From assembly GCF_029227915.1 (NCBI RefSeq), contig NC_079881.1, positions 13,617,501 through 13,681,500 on the forward strand: 64,000 nucleotides of DNA. The letters run 5' to 3'. A program made the position numbers and the translations under genes. The notes under the pieces were generated by a model. That model did not search any database. It saw only the letters and a list, made by a program, of their open reading frames with translations, and had not been told where the DNA came from. Below, piece by piece: positions 13,891 to 28,700 of this stretch. This DNA comes from Hydractinia symbiolongicarpus (Eukaryota; Cnidaria; Hydrozoa; Anthoathecata; Hydractiniidae). Numbering within the stretch: position 1 is the first letter of the stretch; every line of letters begins with the position of its first letter.

Positions 13891-16800
13891 AGCCTCGCGC
13901 TCAAGAAAACGACTTAATACATCGTAGACCATTGAGATTGAAAGGAATAGACCGATGGCAACTTGGCTGGGCTCGCGGAATCACGTGATTTACGTGTAGA
14001 CTCCAAATTAGGCCGTAAGGGGCCATATTACATACTTTAAAGGTCTGTCCACGTAGTTAGAAACATTCTCAGAGCCTCGCGCTCAAGAAAACGACTTAAT
14101 ACATCGTAGTCCATTCAGATTGAAAGGAATGGACCGATGGCAATTTCTCTGTCCTTGTGCAAACACGTGATAGACGTGAAGACTCCTTATTAGGCCGTAA
14201 AAGGCGATAATACACGCTTTAAAGGTCTGTCCAAATAATTAGGTACGTTCTCAGAGCCTGGCGCTCAAGAAAACGACTTAATATATCATAGTCCATTGGA
14301 ATTGAAAGGAATAGACCGATGGCAACTTGGCTGGGCTCTCAAAATCACGTGATTTACGTGCAGACTGCAAATTAGGCCGTAAAAGGCCATAATGCAGGCT
14401 TTAAAGACCTGTGCACGTAGTTAGGAACGTTCTCAGAGCCTGGTGATTAAGAGTAGGACTTAATACATCGTAATCTGTTGAGATGAAAAGGAATAGACCG
14501 ATGGCAACTTGTCTGGGCTCGTGGAATCACGTGAGTTACGTGTAGACTCCAAATTAGGCCGTAAAATGCCATATTACAGGCTTTAAAGACCTGTGCGCGT
14601 AGTTAGCAGCGTTTTTAGAGCCTGACGCTCAAGAAAACGAATTAAGACATCGTAGGCAATTGAGATTGAAAGGAATAGACCAATGGCAATTTCTCTGTCC
14701 TTGTGGAAACACGTGATTGACGTGTAGACTCCTTATTAGGCCGTAAAAGGCCATATTAAAGGCTTTAAAGGTCTGTCCACGTAGTTAGGAACGTTCTCAG
14801 AGCCTCGCGCTCAAGAAAACGACTTAATACATCGTAGACCATTGAGATTAAAAAGAACAGCCGAATGGAACTTGTCGGAGCTCCTGGAATCACGTGATTT
14901 ACGTGTAGACTCCAAATTAGTCCGTGAAAGGCCATATTAAAGGCTTTAGAGGTCTGTCCACGTAGTTAGGAATGTTCTCAGAGTTTGGCGCTCAAGAAAA
15001 CGACTTAATACATCGTAGAACATTGAGATTGAAAGGAATAGTCCGATGCCAACTTTTTCGGGCTCGTGGAATCACGTGAGTTACGTGCAGTCTACTTATT
15101 AGGTCGTAAAAGGCGATAATACACACTTTAAAGGCCTGTCCACGGAGTTAGGAAAGGTCTCAGGGCCTGGAGCTTAAAAATCGACTTAATACATCGTAGT
15201 CCATTGTGATTAAAAGGAATAGACCGATGGCAATTTCTCTGTCCTTGTGGAAACACGTGATTGACGTGTAGACTCCTTATTAGGCCGTAAAAGGCCATAT
15301 TAAAGGCTTTAAAGGTCTGTCCAAATAATTAGGTACGTTCTCAGAGCCTGGCGCTCAAGAAAACGACTTAATATATCATAGTCCATTGAGATTAAAAGGA
15401 AAAGAGCGATGCCAACTTGTAGGGGCTCGTGGAATCACGTGATTTACGTGTAGACTCTAAATTAGATCGTAAAAGGCCGTATTAAAGGTTTTAAAGGTCT
15501 GTCCACGTAGTTAGGAACGTTCTCAGAGCCTCGCGCTCAAGAAAACGACTTAATACTTCGTAGTTCATTGGAATTGAAAGGAATAGACCGATGGCAACTT
15601 GGCTTGGCTCTCAAGATCACGTGATTTACGTGCAGACTGCAAATTAGGCCGTAAAAGGCCATAATGCAGGCTTTAAAGACCTGTGCACGTAGTTAGGAAC
15701 GTTCATAAAGCCTGGCGCCCAGGAAAACGACTTATAATATCGTAGTCCATTGAGATTGAAATGAATATACCGATGGCAACTTGGCTGGGCTCTCAGAATC
15801 ACGTGATTTACGTGTAGACTCCTTATTAGGCCGTAAAAGGCCATATTAAAGGCTTTAAAGGTCTGTCCACGTAATTAGGAACGTTCTCAGAGCATGGCGC
15901 TCAAGAAAACGACTTAATACTTCATAGTTCATTGGAATTGAAAAGAATAGACCGATGGCAACTTGGCTGGGCTCTCAAGATCACGTGATTTACGTGCAGA
16001 CTGCAAATTAGGCGTAAAAGGCCATAATGCAGGCTTTAAAGACCTGTGCACGTAGTTAGGAACGTTCTCAGAGCCTGGTGATTAAGAGAAGGACTTATTA
16101 CATCGTAATCTGTTGAGATTGAAAGGAATAGACCGATGGCAACTTGTCCAGGCTCGTGGAATCACGTGAGTTACGTGTAGACTCCAAATTAGGCCGTAAA
16201 AAACCATATTACAGGCTTTTAAAGACCTGTGCGCGTAGTTAGCAGCGTTTTTAGAGCCTGGCGCTCAGGAAAACGAATTAAGACATCGTAGTCCATTGAG
16301 ATTGAAAGAAATAGACCAATGGCAATTTCTCTGTCCTTGTGGAAACACGTGATTGACATGTAGACTCCTTATTAGGCCGTAAAAGGCGATAATACACACT
16401 TTAAATGCCTGTCCACGTAGTTAGGAACGGTCTCAGTGCCTGGCGCTTAAGAAATCGACTTAATACATCGTAGTCCGTTGAGATTGAAAGGAATAGAATG
16501 ATGGCCTCCTGTCTGTGCTCGTGGAACTCCCTGTCTTAAGTGTAGTGTCCTTATTACGCCATAAGAGGCCGTGTTACACGCTTTAAAGGACTGTACACGT
16601 AATTAGGAACGTTCTTAGAGCCTGGCGCCCAAAAAAACGACTTAATATATCGTAGTCTATTGAGATTGAAACGAATAGACCGATGGCAGCTTGGCTGGTC
16701 TCGCGGAATCACGTGATTTACGTGTAGACTCCAAATTAGGCCGTTAAAGGCCATATTACAGGCTTAAAAGGCCTGTGCACGTAGTTAAGAACGTTCTCAG

Positions 16801-18400
16801 AGCCTGGTGCTCAAGAAAGCGACTTAATACATCGTAGACCATTGAGATTAAAAGGAACAGCCGAATGGAACTTGTCGGAGCTCTTGGAATCACGTGATTT
16901 ACGTGTAGACTCCAAATTAGGCAGTGAAAGGCAAAATTCCAGGCTTTAAAGGCCTGTGCACGCTGTTAGCAGCGTTCATAAAGCCTGGCGCCCAGGAAAA
17001 CGACTTATAATATCGTAGTCCATTGAGATTGAAATGAATATACCGATGGCAACTTGGCTGGGCTCTCGGAATCACGTGATTTACGTGTAGACTCCTTATT
17101 AGGCCGTAAAAGGCCATATTAAAAGCTTTAAAGGTCTGTCCACGTAATTAGGAACGTTCTCAGAGCCCGGCGCTCAAGAAAACGACTTAATATATCATAG
17201 TCCATTGAGATTGAAAGGGAAAGAGCGATGCCAACTTGTAGGGGCTCGTGGAATCACGTGATTTACGTGTAGACTCCAAATTAGATCGTAAAAGGCCGTA
17301 TTAAAGGTTTTAAAGTTCTGTCCACGTAGTTAGGAATGTTCTCAGAGCCTGGCGCTCAAGAAAACGACTTAATACATCGTAGAACATTGAGATTGAAAGG
17401 AATAAACCGATGCCAACTTGTTTGGGCTCGTGGAATCACGTGAGTTACGTGCAGTCTACTTATTAGGTCGTAAAAGGCCATATTAAAGGCTTTAAAGGTC
17501 TGTCCACGTAGTTAGGAATGTTCTCAGAGCCTGGCGCTCAAGAAAACGACTTAATATATCGTAGTCTATTGAGATTGAAATGAATATACCGATGGCAACT
17601 TGGCTGGGCTCTCAAAATTACGTGATTTACGTGCAGACTGCAAATTAGGCCGTAAAAGGCCATAATGCAGGCTTTAAAGACCTGTGCACGTAGTTAGGAA
17701 CGTTCTCAGAGCCTGGTGATTAAGAGAAGGACTTATTACATCGTAATCTGTTAAGATTGAAAGGAATAGACCGATGGCAACTTGTCCAGGCTCGTGGAAT
17801 CACGTGAGTTACGTGTAGACTCCAAATTAGGCCGGAAAATGCCATATTACAGGCTTTTAAAGACCTGTGCGCGTAGTTAGCAGCGTTTTTAGAGCCTGGC
17901 GCTCAAGAAAACGAATTAAGACATCGTAGTCCATTGAGATTGAAAGGAATAGACCGATGGCAATTTCTCTGTCCTTGTGGAAACACGTGATTGACGTGTA
18001 GACTCCTTATTAGGCCGTAAAAGGCCATATTAAAGGCTTTAAAGGTCTGTCCACGTAGTTAGAAACGTTCTCAGAGCCTCGCGCTCAAGAAAACGACTTA
18101 ATACATCGTAGACCATTGAGATTAAAAAGAACAGCCGAATGGAACTTGTCGGAGCTCCTGGAATCACGTGATTTACGTGTACACTCCAAATTAGTCCGTG
18201 AAAGGCCATATTAAAGGCTTTAAAGGTCTGTCCACGTAGTTAGGAATGTTCTCAGAGCCTGGCGCACAAGAAAACGACTTAATACATCGTAGAACATTGA
18301 GCTTGAAAGGAATAGAACGATGCCAACTTGTTCGGGCTCGTGGAATCACGTGAGTTACGTGCAGTCTACTTATTAGGTCGTAAAAGGCGATAATACACAC
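13891..18400 (-). repeat. ~4.5-kb array segment, first copy of a large duplication
   Basis: 13,891-15,845 matches 18,802-20,756 at an offset of 4,911 bp (27 monomers). 16,385-18,400 matches 20,750-22,765 at an offset of 4,364-4,365 bp (24 monomers). The change in offset means that three monomers present here, between about 15,845 and 16,385, are absent from the second copy. Within the first part, one monomer near 15,251-15,430 has been exchanged for a different class in the second copy without changing the register. Rare shared variants such as catactttaaagg, aatggaccgatgg and gtgatagacgtgaag support common descent. Confidence 0.8.
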
Positions 18401-18801
18401 TTTAAATGCCTGACCAAATAATTAGGTACGTTCTCAGAGCCTGGCGCTCAAGAAAACGACTTAATATATCGTAGTCTATTGAGATTGAAATGAATATACC
18501 GATGGCAACTTGGCTGGGCTCTCGGAATCACGTGATTTACGTGTAGACTCCTTATTAGGCCGTAAAAGGCCATATTAAAGGCTTTAAAGGTCTGTCCACG
18601 TAATTAGGAACGTTCTCAGAGCATGGCGCTCAAGAAAACGACTTAATACTTCGTAGTTCATTGGAATTGAAAGGAATAGACCGATGGCAACTTGGCTGGG
18701 CTCTCAAAATCACGTGATTTACGTGCAGACTGCAAATTAGGCCGTAAAAGGCCACATTACACGCTTTAAAGACCTGTGCGCGTAGTTGGCAGCGTTTTTA
18801 G

Positions 18802-21800
18802 AGCCTCGCGCTCAAGAAAACGACTTAATACATCGTAGACCATTGAGATTGAAAGGAATAGACCGATGGCAACTTGGCTGGGCTCGCGGAATCACGTGAT
18901 TTACGTGTAGACTCCAAATTAGGCCGTAAGGGGCCATATTACATACTTTAAAGGTCTGTCCACGTAGTTAGAAACATTCTCAGAGCCTCGCGCTCAAGAA
19001 AACGACTTAATACATCGTAGTCCATTCAGATTGAAAGGAATGGACCGATGGCAATTTCTCTGTCCTTGTGCAAACACGTGATAGACGTGAAGACTCCTTA
19101 TTAGGCCGTAAAAGGCGATAATACACGCTTTAAAGGTCTGTCCAAATAATTAGGTACGTTCTCAGAGCCTGGCGCTCAAGAAAACGACTTAATATATCAT
19201 AGTCCATTGGAATTGAAAGAAATAGACCGATGGCAACTTGGCTGGGCTCTCAAAATCACGTGATTTACGTGCAGACTGCAAATTAGGCCGTAAAAGGCCA
19301 TAATGCAGGCTTTAAAGACCTGTGCACGTAGTTAGGAACGTTCTCAGAGCCTGGTGATTAAGAGTAGGACTTAATACATCGTAATCTGTTGAGATGAAAA
19401 GGAATAGACCGATGGCAACTTGTCTGGGCTCGTGGAATCACGTGAGTTACGTGTAGACTCCAAATTAGGCCGTAAAATGCCATATTACAGGCTTTAAAGA
19501 CCTGTGCGCGTAGTTAGCAGCGTTTTTAGAGCCTGACGCTCAAGAAAACGAATTAAGACATCGTAGTCAATTGAGATTGAAAGGAATAGACCAATGGCAA
19601 TTTCTCTGTCCTTGTGGAAACACGTGATTGACGTGTAGACTCCTTATTAGGCCGTAAAAGGCCATATTAAAGGCTTTAAAGGTCTGTCCACGTAGTTAGG
19701 AACGTTCTCAGAGCCTCGCGCTCAAGAAAACGACTTAATACATCGTAGACCATTGAGATTAAAAAGAACAGCCGAATGGAACTTGTCGGAGCTCCTGGAA
19801 TCACGTGATTTACGTGTAGACTCCAAATTAGTCCGTGAAAGGCCATATTAAAGGCTTTAGAGGTCTGTCCACGTAGTTAGGAATGTTCTCAGAGTTTGGT
19901 GCTCAAGAAAACGACTTAATACATCGTAGAACATTGAGATTGAAAGGAATAGTCCGATGCCAACTTGTTCGGGCTCGTGGAATCACGTGAGTTACGTGCA
20001 GTCTACTTATTAGGTCGTAAAAGGCGATAATACACACTTTAAAGGCCTGTCCACGGAGTTAGGAAAGGTCTCAGGGCCTGGAGCTTAAAAATCGACTTAA
20101 TACATCGTAGTCCATTGTGATTAAAAGGAATAGACCGATGGCAATTTCTCTGTCCTTGTGGAATCACGTGATTTACGTGTAGACTCTAAATTAGATCGTA
20201 AAAGGCCGTATTAAAGGTTTTAAAGGTCTGTCCACGTAGTTAGGAATGTTCTCAGAGTTTGGCGCTCAAGAAAACGACTTAATACATCGTAGAACATTGA
20301 GATTGAAAGGAATAAACCGATGCCAACTTGTTTGGGCTCGTGGAATCACGTGAGTTACGTGCAGTCTACTTATTAGGTCGTAAAAGGCCATATTAAAGGC
20401 TTTAAAGGTCTGTCCACGTAGTTAGGAACGTTCTCAGAGCCTCGCGCTCAAGAAAACGACTTAATACTTCGTAGTTCATTGGAATTGAAAGGAATAGACC
20501 GATGGCAACTTGGTTGGGCTCTCAAGATCACGTGATTTACGTGCAGACTGCAAATTAGGCCGTAAAAGGCCATAATGCAGGCTTTAAAGACCTGTGCACG
20601 TAGTTAGGAACGTTCATAAAGCCTGGCGCCCAGGAAAACGACTTATCATATCGTAGTCCATTGAGATTGAAATGAATATACCGATGCCAACTTGGCTGGG
20701 CTCTCGGAATCACGTGATTTACGTGTAGACTCCTTATTAGGCCGTAAAAGGCGATAATACACACTTTAAATGCCTGTCCACGTAGTTAGGAACGGTCTCA
20801 GTGCCTGGCGCTTAAGAAATCGACTTAATACATCGTAGTCCGTTGAGATTGAAAGGAATAGAATGATGGCCTCCTGTCTGTGCTCGTGGAACTCCCTGTC
20901 TTAAGTGTAGTGTCCTTATTACGCCATAGGAGGCCGTGTTACACGCTTTAAAGGACTGTACACGTAATTAGGAACGTTCTTAGAGCCTGGCGCCCAAAAA
21001 ACGACTTAATATATCGTAGTCTATTGAGATTGAAACGAATAGACCGATGGCAGCTTGGCTGGTCTCGCGGAATCACGTGATTTACGTGTAGACTCCAAAT
21101 TAGGCCGTTAAAGGCCATATTACAGGCTTAAAAGGCCTGTGCACGTAGTTAAGAACGTTCTCAGAGCCTGGTGCTCAAGAAAGCGACTTAATACATCGTA
21201 GACCATTGAGATTAAAAGGAACAGCCGAATGGAACTTGTCGGAGCTCTTGGAATCACGTGATTTACGTGTAGACTCCAAATTAGGCAGTGAAAGGCAAAA
21301 TTCCAGGCTTTAAAGGCCTGTGCACGCTGTTAGCAGCGTTCATAAAGCCTGGCGCCCAGGAAAACGACTTATAATATCGTAGTCCATTGAGATTGAAATG
21401 AATATACCGATGGCAACTTGGCTGGGCTCTCGGAATCACGTGATTTACGTGTAGACTCCTTATTAGGCCGTAAAAGGCCATATTAAAAGCTTTAAAGGTC
21501 TGTCCACGTAATTAGGAACGTTCTCAGAGCCCGGCGCTCAAGAAAACGACTTAATATATCATAGTCCATTGAGATTGAAAGGAAAAGAGCGATGCCAACT
21601 TGTAGGGGCTCGTGGAATCACGTGATTTACGTGTAGACTCCAAATTAGATCGTAAAAGGCCGTATTAAAGGTTTTAAAGTTCTGTCCACGTAGTTAGGAA
21701 TGTTCTCAGAGCCTGGCGCTCAAGAAAACGACTTAATACATCGTAGAACATTGAGATTGAAAGGAATAAACCGATGCCAACTTGTTCGGGCTCGTGGAAT

Positions 21801-22765
21801 CACGTGAGTTACGTGCAGTCTACTTATTAGGTCGTAAAAGGCCATATTAAAGGCTTTAAAGGTCTGTCCACGTAGTTAGGAATGTTCTCAGAGCCTGGCG
21901 CTCAAGAAAACGACTTAATATATCGTAGTCTATTGAGATTGAAATGAATATACCGATGGCAACTTGGCTGGGCTCTCAAAATCACGTGATTTACGTGCAA
22001 ACTGCAAATTAGGCCGTAAAAGGCCATAATGCAGGCTTTAAAGACCTGTGCACGTAGTTAGGAACGTTCTCAGAGCCTGGTGATTAAGAGAAGGACTTAT
22101 TACATCGTAATCTGTTAAGATTGAAAGGAATAGACCGATGGCAACTTGTCCAGGCTCGTGGAATCACGTGAGTTACGTGTAGACTCCAAATTAGGCCGGA
22201 AAATGCCATATTACAGGCTTTTAAAGACCTGTGCGCGTAGTTAGCAGCGTTTTTAGAGCCTGGCGCTCAAGAAAACGAATTAAGACATCGTAGTCCATTG
22301 AGATTGAAAGGAATAGACCGATGGCAATTTCTCTGTCCTTGTGGAAACACGTGATTGACGTGTAGACTCCTTATTAGGCCGTAAAAGGCCATATTAAAGG
22401 CTTTAAAGGTCTGTCCACGTAGTTAGAAACGTTCTCAGAGCCTCGCGCTCAAGAAAACGACTTAATACATCGTAGACCATTGAGATTAAAAAGAACAGCC
22501 GAATGGAACTTGTCGGAGCTCCTGGAATCACGCGATTTACGTGTACACTCCAAATTAGTCCGTGAAAGGCCATATTAAAGGCTTTAAAGGTCTGTCCACG
22601 TAGTTAGGAATGTTCTCAGAGCCTGGCGCACAAGAAAACGACTTAATACATCGTAGAACATTGAGATTGAAAGGAATAGACCGATGCCAACTTGTTCGGG
22701 CTCGTGGAATCACGTGAGTTACGTGCAGTCTACTTATTAGGTCGTAAAAGGCGATAATACACACT
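18802..22765 (-). repeat. ~4.0-kb second copy of the large duplication
   Basis: This is the partner of 13,891-18,400, separated from it by about 400 bp of other monomers. It lacks three monomers relative to the first copy. The chimaeric monomer near 20,150-20,170 joins the tctctgtccttgtgg head of one class to the aatcacgtgatttacgtg tail of another, so an in-register crossover or conversion point lies in or next to the E-box region. The copies differ by scattered substitutions only. Confidence 0.8.
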
Positions 22766-25700
22766 TTAAAGGCCTGTCCACGGAGTTAGGAAAGGTCTCA
22801 GGGCCAGGAGCTTAAGAAATCGACTTAATACATCGTAGTCCATTGTGATTAAAAGGAATAGACCGATGGCAATTTCTCTGTCCTTGTGGAAACACGTGAT
22901 TGACGTGTAGACTCCTCATTAGGCCGTAAAAGGCGATAATACACACTTTAAATGCCTGTCCACGTAGTTAGGAACGGTCTCAGGGCCTGGCGCTTAAGAT
23001 ATCGACTTAATACATCGTAGTCCGTTGAGATTGAAAGGAATAGAATGATGGCCTCCTGTCTGTGCTCGTGGAACTCCCTGTCTTAAGTGTAGTGTCCTTA
23101 TTACGCCATAAGAGGCCGTGTTACACGCTTTAAAGGTCTGTACACGTAATTAGGAACGTTCTTAGAGCCTGGCGCGCAAAAAACGACTTAATATATCGTA
23201 GTCTATTGAGATTGAAACGAATAGACCGATGCCAACTTGTTCGGGCTCGTGGAATCACGTGAGTTACGTGCAGTCTACTTATTAGGTCGTAAAAGGCGAT
23301 AATACACACTTTAAAGGCCTGTCCACGGAGTTAGGAAAGGTCTCAGGGCCTGGATCTTAAGAAATCGACTTAATGCATCGTAGTCCATTGTGATTAAAAG
23401 GAATAGACCGATGGCAATTTCTCTGTCCTTGTGGAAACACGTGATTGACGTGTAGACTCCTTATTAGGCCGTAAAAGGCCATATTAAAGGCTTTAAAGGT
23501 CTGTCCAAATAATTAGGTACGTTCTCAGAGCCTGGCGCTCAAGAAAACGACTTAATATATCATAGTCCATTGAGATTGAAAGGAAAAGAGCGATGCCAAC
23601 TTGTAGGGGCTCGTGGAATCACGTGATTTACGTGTAGACTCCAAATTAGATCGTAAAAGGCCGTATTAAAGGTTTTAAAGTTCTGTCCACATAGTTAGGA
23701 ATGTTCTCAGAGCCTGGCGCTCAAGAAAACGACTTAATACATCGTAGAACATTGAGATTGAAATGAATATACCGATGACAACTTGGCTTGGCTCTCAAAA
23801 TCACGTGATTTACGTGCAGACTGCAAATTAGGCCGTAAAAGGCCATAATGCAGGCTTTAAAGACCTGTGCACGTAGTTAGGAACGTTCTCAGAGCCTGGT
23901 GATTAAGAGAAGGACTTATTACATCGTAATCTGTTGAGATTGAAAGGAATAGACCGATGGCAACTTGTCCAGGCTCGTGGAATTACGTGATATACGTGTA
24001 GACTCCAAATTAGGCCGTAAAATGCCATATTACAGGCTTTTAAAGACCTGTGCGCGTAGTTAGCAGCGTTTGTAGAGCCTGGCGCTCAAGAAAACGAATT
24101 AAGACATCGTAGTCCATTGAGATTGAAAGGAATAGACCGATGGCAATTTCTCTGTCCTTGTGGAAACACGTGATTGACGTGTAGACTCCTTATTAGGCCG
24201 TAAAAGGCCATATTAAAGGCTTTAAAGGTCTGTCCACGTAGTTAGGAACGTTCTCAGAGCCTCGCGCTCAAGAAAACGACTTAATACATCGTAGACCATT
24301 GAGATTAAAAAGAACAGCCGAATGGAACTTGTCGGAGCTCCTGGAATCACGTGATTTACGTGTACACTCCAAATTAGTCCGTGAAAGGCCATATTAAAGG
24401 CTTTAAAGGTCTGTCCACGTAGTTAGGAATGTTCTCAAAGCCTGGCGCACAAGAAAACAACTTAATATATCGTAGTCTATTGAGATTGAAACGAATAGAC
24501 CGATGGCAGCTTGGCTGGTCTCGCGGAATCACGTGATTTACGTGTAGACTCCAAATTAGGCCGTTAAAGGCCATATTACAGGCTTAAAAGGACTGTGCAC
24601 GTAGTTAGGAACGTTCTCAGAGCCTGGTGCTCAAGAAAGCGACTTAATACATCGTAGACCATTGAGATTAAAAGGAACAGCCGTATGGAACTTGTCGGAG
24701 CTCTTGGAATCACGTGATTTAAGTGTAGACTTCAAATTAGGCAGTGAAAGGCAATATTCCAGGCTTTAAATGCCTGTGCACGCTGTTAGCAGCGTTCATA
24801 AAGCCTGGCGCCCAGGAAAACGACTTATAATATCGTAGTCCATTGAGATTGAAATGAATATACCGATGGCAACTTGGCTGGGCTCTCGGAATCACGTGAT
24901 TTACGTGTAGACTCCTTTTTAGGCCGTAAAAGGCCATATTAAAGGCTTTAAAGGTCTGTCCACGTAATTAGGAACGTTCTCAGAGCATGGCGCTCAAGAA
25001 AACGACTTAATACTTCGTAGTTCATTGGAATTGAAAGGAATAGACCGATGGCAACTTGGCTGGGCTCTCAAAATCACGTGATTTAAGTGCAGACTGCAAA
25101 TTAAGCCGTAAAAGGCCATAATGCAGGCTTTAAAGACCTGTGCACGTAGTTAGGAACGTTCTCAGAGCCTGGTGATTAAGAGTAGGACTTAATACATCGT
25201 AATCTGTTGAGATTAAAAGGAATAGACCGATGGCAACTTGTCTGGGCTCGTGGAATCACGTGAGTTACGTGTAGACTCCAAATTAGGCCGTAAAATGCCA
25301 TATTACAGGCTTTAAAGACCTGTGCGCGTAGTTAGCAGCGTTTTTAGAGCCTGACGCTCAAGAAAACGAATTAAGACATCGTAGTCCATTGAGATTGAAC
25401 GGAATAAACCAATGGCAATTTCTCTGTCCTTGTGGAAACACGTGATTGACGTGTAGACTCCTTATTAGGCCGTAAAAGGCCATATTAAAGGCTTTAAAGG
25501 TCTGTCCACGTAGTTAGGAACGTTTTCAGAGCCTTGCGCTCAAGAAAACGACTTAATACATCGTAGACCATTGAGATTAAAAAGAACAGCCGAATGGAAC
25601 TTGTCGGAGCTCCTGGAATCACGTGATTTACGTGTACACTCCAAATTAGTCCGTGAAAGGCCATATTAAAGGCTTTAAAGGTCTGTCCACGTAGTTAGGA

Positions 25701-25776
25701 ATGTTCTCAGAGCCTGGCGCACAAGAAAACGACTTAATACATCGTAGAACATTGAGATTGAAAGGAATAGTCCGAT

Positions 25777-28700
25777 GCCAACTTGTTCGGGCTCGTGGAA
25801 TCACGTGAGTTACGTGCAGTCTACTTATTAGGTCGTAAAAGGCGATAATACACACTTTAAAGGCCTGTCCACGGAGTTAGGAAAGGTCTCAGGGCCTGGA
25901 GCTTAAGAAATCGACTTAATACATCGTAGTCCATTGTGATTAAAAGGAATAGACCGATGGCAATTTCTCTGTCCTTGTGGAAACACGTGATTGACGTGTA
26001 GACTCCTTATTAGGCCGTAAAAGGCCATATTAAAGGCTTTAAAGGTTTGTCCAAATAATTAGGTACGTTCTCAGAGCCTGGCGCTCAAGAAAACGACTTA
26101 ATACATCGTAGAACATTGAGATTGAAAGGAATAAACCGATGCCAACTTGTTCGGGCTCGTGGAATCACGTGAGTTACGTGCAGTCTACTTATTAGGTCGT
26201 AAAAGGCCATATTAAAGGCTTTAAAGGTCTGTCCACGTAGTTAGGAATGTTCTCAGAGCCTGGCGCTCAAGAAAACGACTTAATATATCGTAGTCTATTG
26301 AGATTGAAATGAATATACCGATGGCAACTTGGCTGGGCTCTCAAAATCACGTGATTTACGTGCAGACTGCAAATTAGGCCGTAAAAGGCCATAATGCAGG
26401 CTTTAAAGACCTGTGCACGTAGTTAGGAACGTTCTGAGAGCCTGGTGATTAAGAGAAGGTCTTATTACATCGTAATCTGTTGAGATTGAAAGGAATAGAC
26501 CGATGGCAACTTGTCCAGGCTCGTGGAATCACGTGAGTTACGTGTAGACTCCAAATTAGGCCGTAAAATGCCATATTACAGGCTTTTAAAGACCTGTGCG
26601 CGTAGTTAGCAGCGTTTTTAGAGCCTGGTGCTCAAGAAAACGAATTAAGACATCGTAGTCCATTGAGATTGAAAGGAATAGACCGATGGCAATTTCTCTG
26701 TCCTTGTGGAAACACGTGATTGACGTGTAGACTCCTTATTAGGCCGTAAAAGGCCATATTAAAGGCTTTAAAGGTCTGTCCACGTAGTTAGGAACGTTCT
26801 CAGAGCCTCGCGCTCAAGAAAACGACTTAATACATCGTAGAACATTGAGATTAAAAGGAATAGAATGATGGCCTCCTGTCTGTGCTCGTGGAACTCCCTG
26901 TCTTAAGTGTAGTGTCCTTATTACGCCATAAGAGGCCGTGTTACACGCTTTAAAGGTCTGTACACGTAATTAGGAACGTTCTTAGAGCCTGGCGCGCAAA
27001 AAACGACTTAATATATCGTAGTCTATTGAGATTGAAACGAATAGACCGATGCCAACTTGTTCGGGCTCGTGGAATCACGTGAGTTACGTGCAGTCTACTT
27101 ATTAGGTCGAAAAAGGCGATAATACACACTTTAAAGGCCTGTCCACGGAGTTAGGAAAGGTCTCAGGGCCTGGAGCTTAAGAAATCGACTTAATACATCG
27201 TAGTCCATTGTGATTAAAAGGAATAGACCGATGGCAATTTCTCTGTCCTTGTGGAAACACGTGATTGACGTGTAGACTCCTTATTAGGCCGTAAAAGGCC
27301 ATATTAAAGGCTTTAAAGGTCTGTCCAAATAATTAGGTACGTTCTCAGAGCCTGGCGCTCAAGAAAACGACTTAATACATCGTAGAACATTGAGATTGAA
27401 AGGAATAAACCGATGCCAACTTGTTCGGGCTCGTGGAATCACGTGAGTTACGTGCAGTCTACTTATTAGGTCGTAAAAGGCCATATTAAAGGCTTTAAAG
27501 GTCTGTCCACGTAGTTAGGAATGTTCTCAGAGCCTGGCGCTCAAGAAAACGACTTAATATATCGTAGTCTATTGAGATTGAAATGAATATACCGATGGCA
27601 ACTTGGCTGGGCTCTCAAAATCACGTGATTTACGTGCAGACTGCAAATTAGGCCGTAAAAGGCCATAATGCAGGCTTTAAAGACCTGTGCACGTAGTTAG
27701 GAACGTTCTGAGAGCCTGGTGATTAAGAGAAGGTCTTATTACATCGTAATCTGTTGAGATTGAAAGGAATAGACCGATGGCAACTTGTCCAGGCTCGTGG
27801 AATCACGTGAGTTACGTGTAGACTCCAAATTAGGCCGTAAAATGCCATATTACAGGCTTTTAAAGACCTGTGCGCGTAGTTAGCAGCGTTTTTAGAGCCT
27901 GGTGCTCAAGAAAACGAATTAAGACATCGTAGTCCATTGAGATTGAAAGGAATAGACCGATGGCAATTTCTCTGTCCTTGTGGAAACACGTGATTGACGT
28001 GTAGACTCCTTATTAGGCCGTAAAAGGCCATATTAAAGGCTTTAAAGGTCTGTCCACGTAGTTAGGAACGTTCTCAGAGCCTCGCGCTCAAGAAAACGAC
28101 TTAATACATCGTAGAACATTGAGATTAAAAGGAATAGAATGATGGCCTCCTGTCTGTGCTCGTGGAACTCCCTGTCTTAAGTGTAGTGTCCTTATTACGC
28201 CATAAGAGGCCGTGTTACACGCTTTAAAGGTCTGTACACGTAATTAGGAACGTTCTTAGAGCCTGGCGCGCAAAAAACGACTTAATATATCGTAGTCTAT
28301 TGAGATTGAAACGAATAGACCGATGCCAACTTGTTCGGGCTCGTGGAATCACGTGAGTTACGTGCAGTCTACTTATTAGGTCGAAAAAGGCGATAATACA
28401 CACTTTAAAGGCCTGTCCACGGAGTTAGGAAAGGTCTCAGGGCCTGGAGCTTAAGAAATCGACTTAATGCATCGTAGTCCATTGTGATTAAAAGGAATAG
28501 ACCGATGGCAATTTCTCTGTCCTTGTGGAAACACGTGATTGACGTGTAGACTCCCTATTAGGCCGTAAAAGGCCGTATTAAAGGTTTTAAAGTTCTGTCC
28601 ACATAGTTAGGAATGTTCTCAGAGCCTGGCGCTCAAGAAAACGACTTATTACATCGTAGAACATTGAGATTGAAATGAATATACCGATGACAACTTGGCT

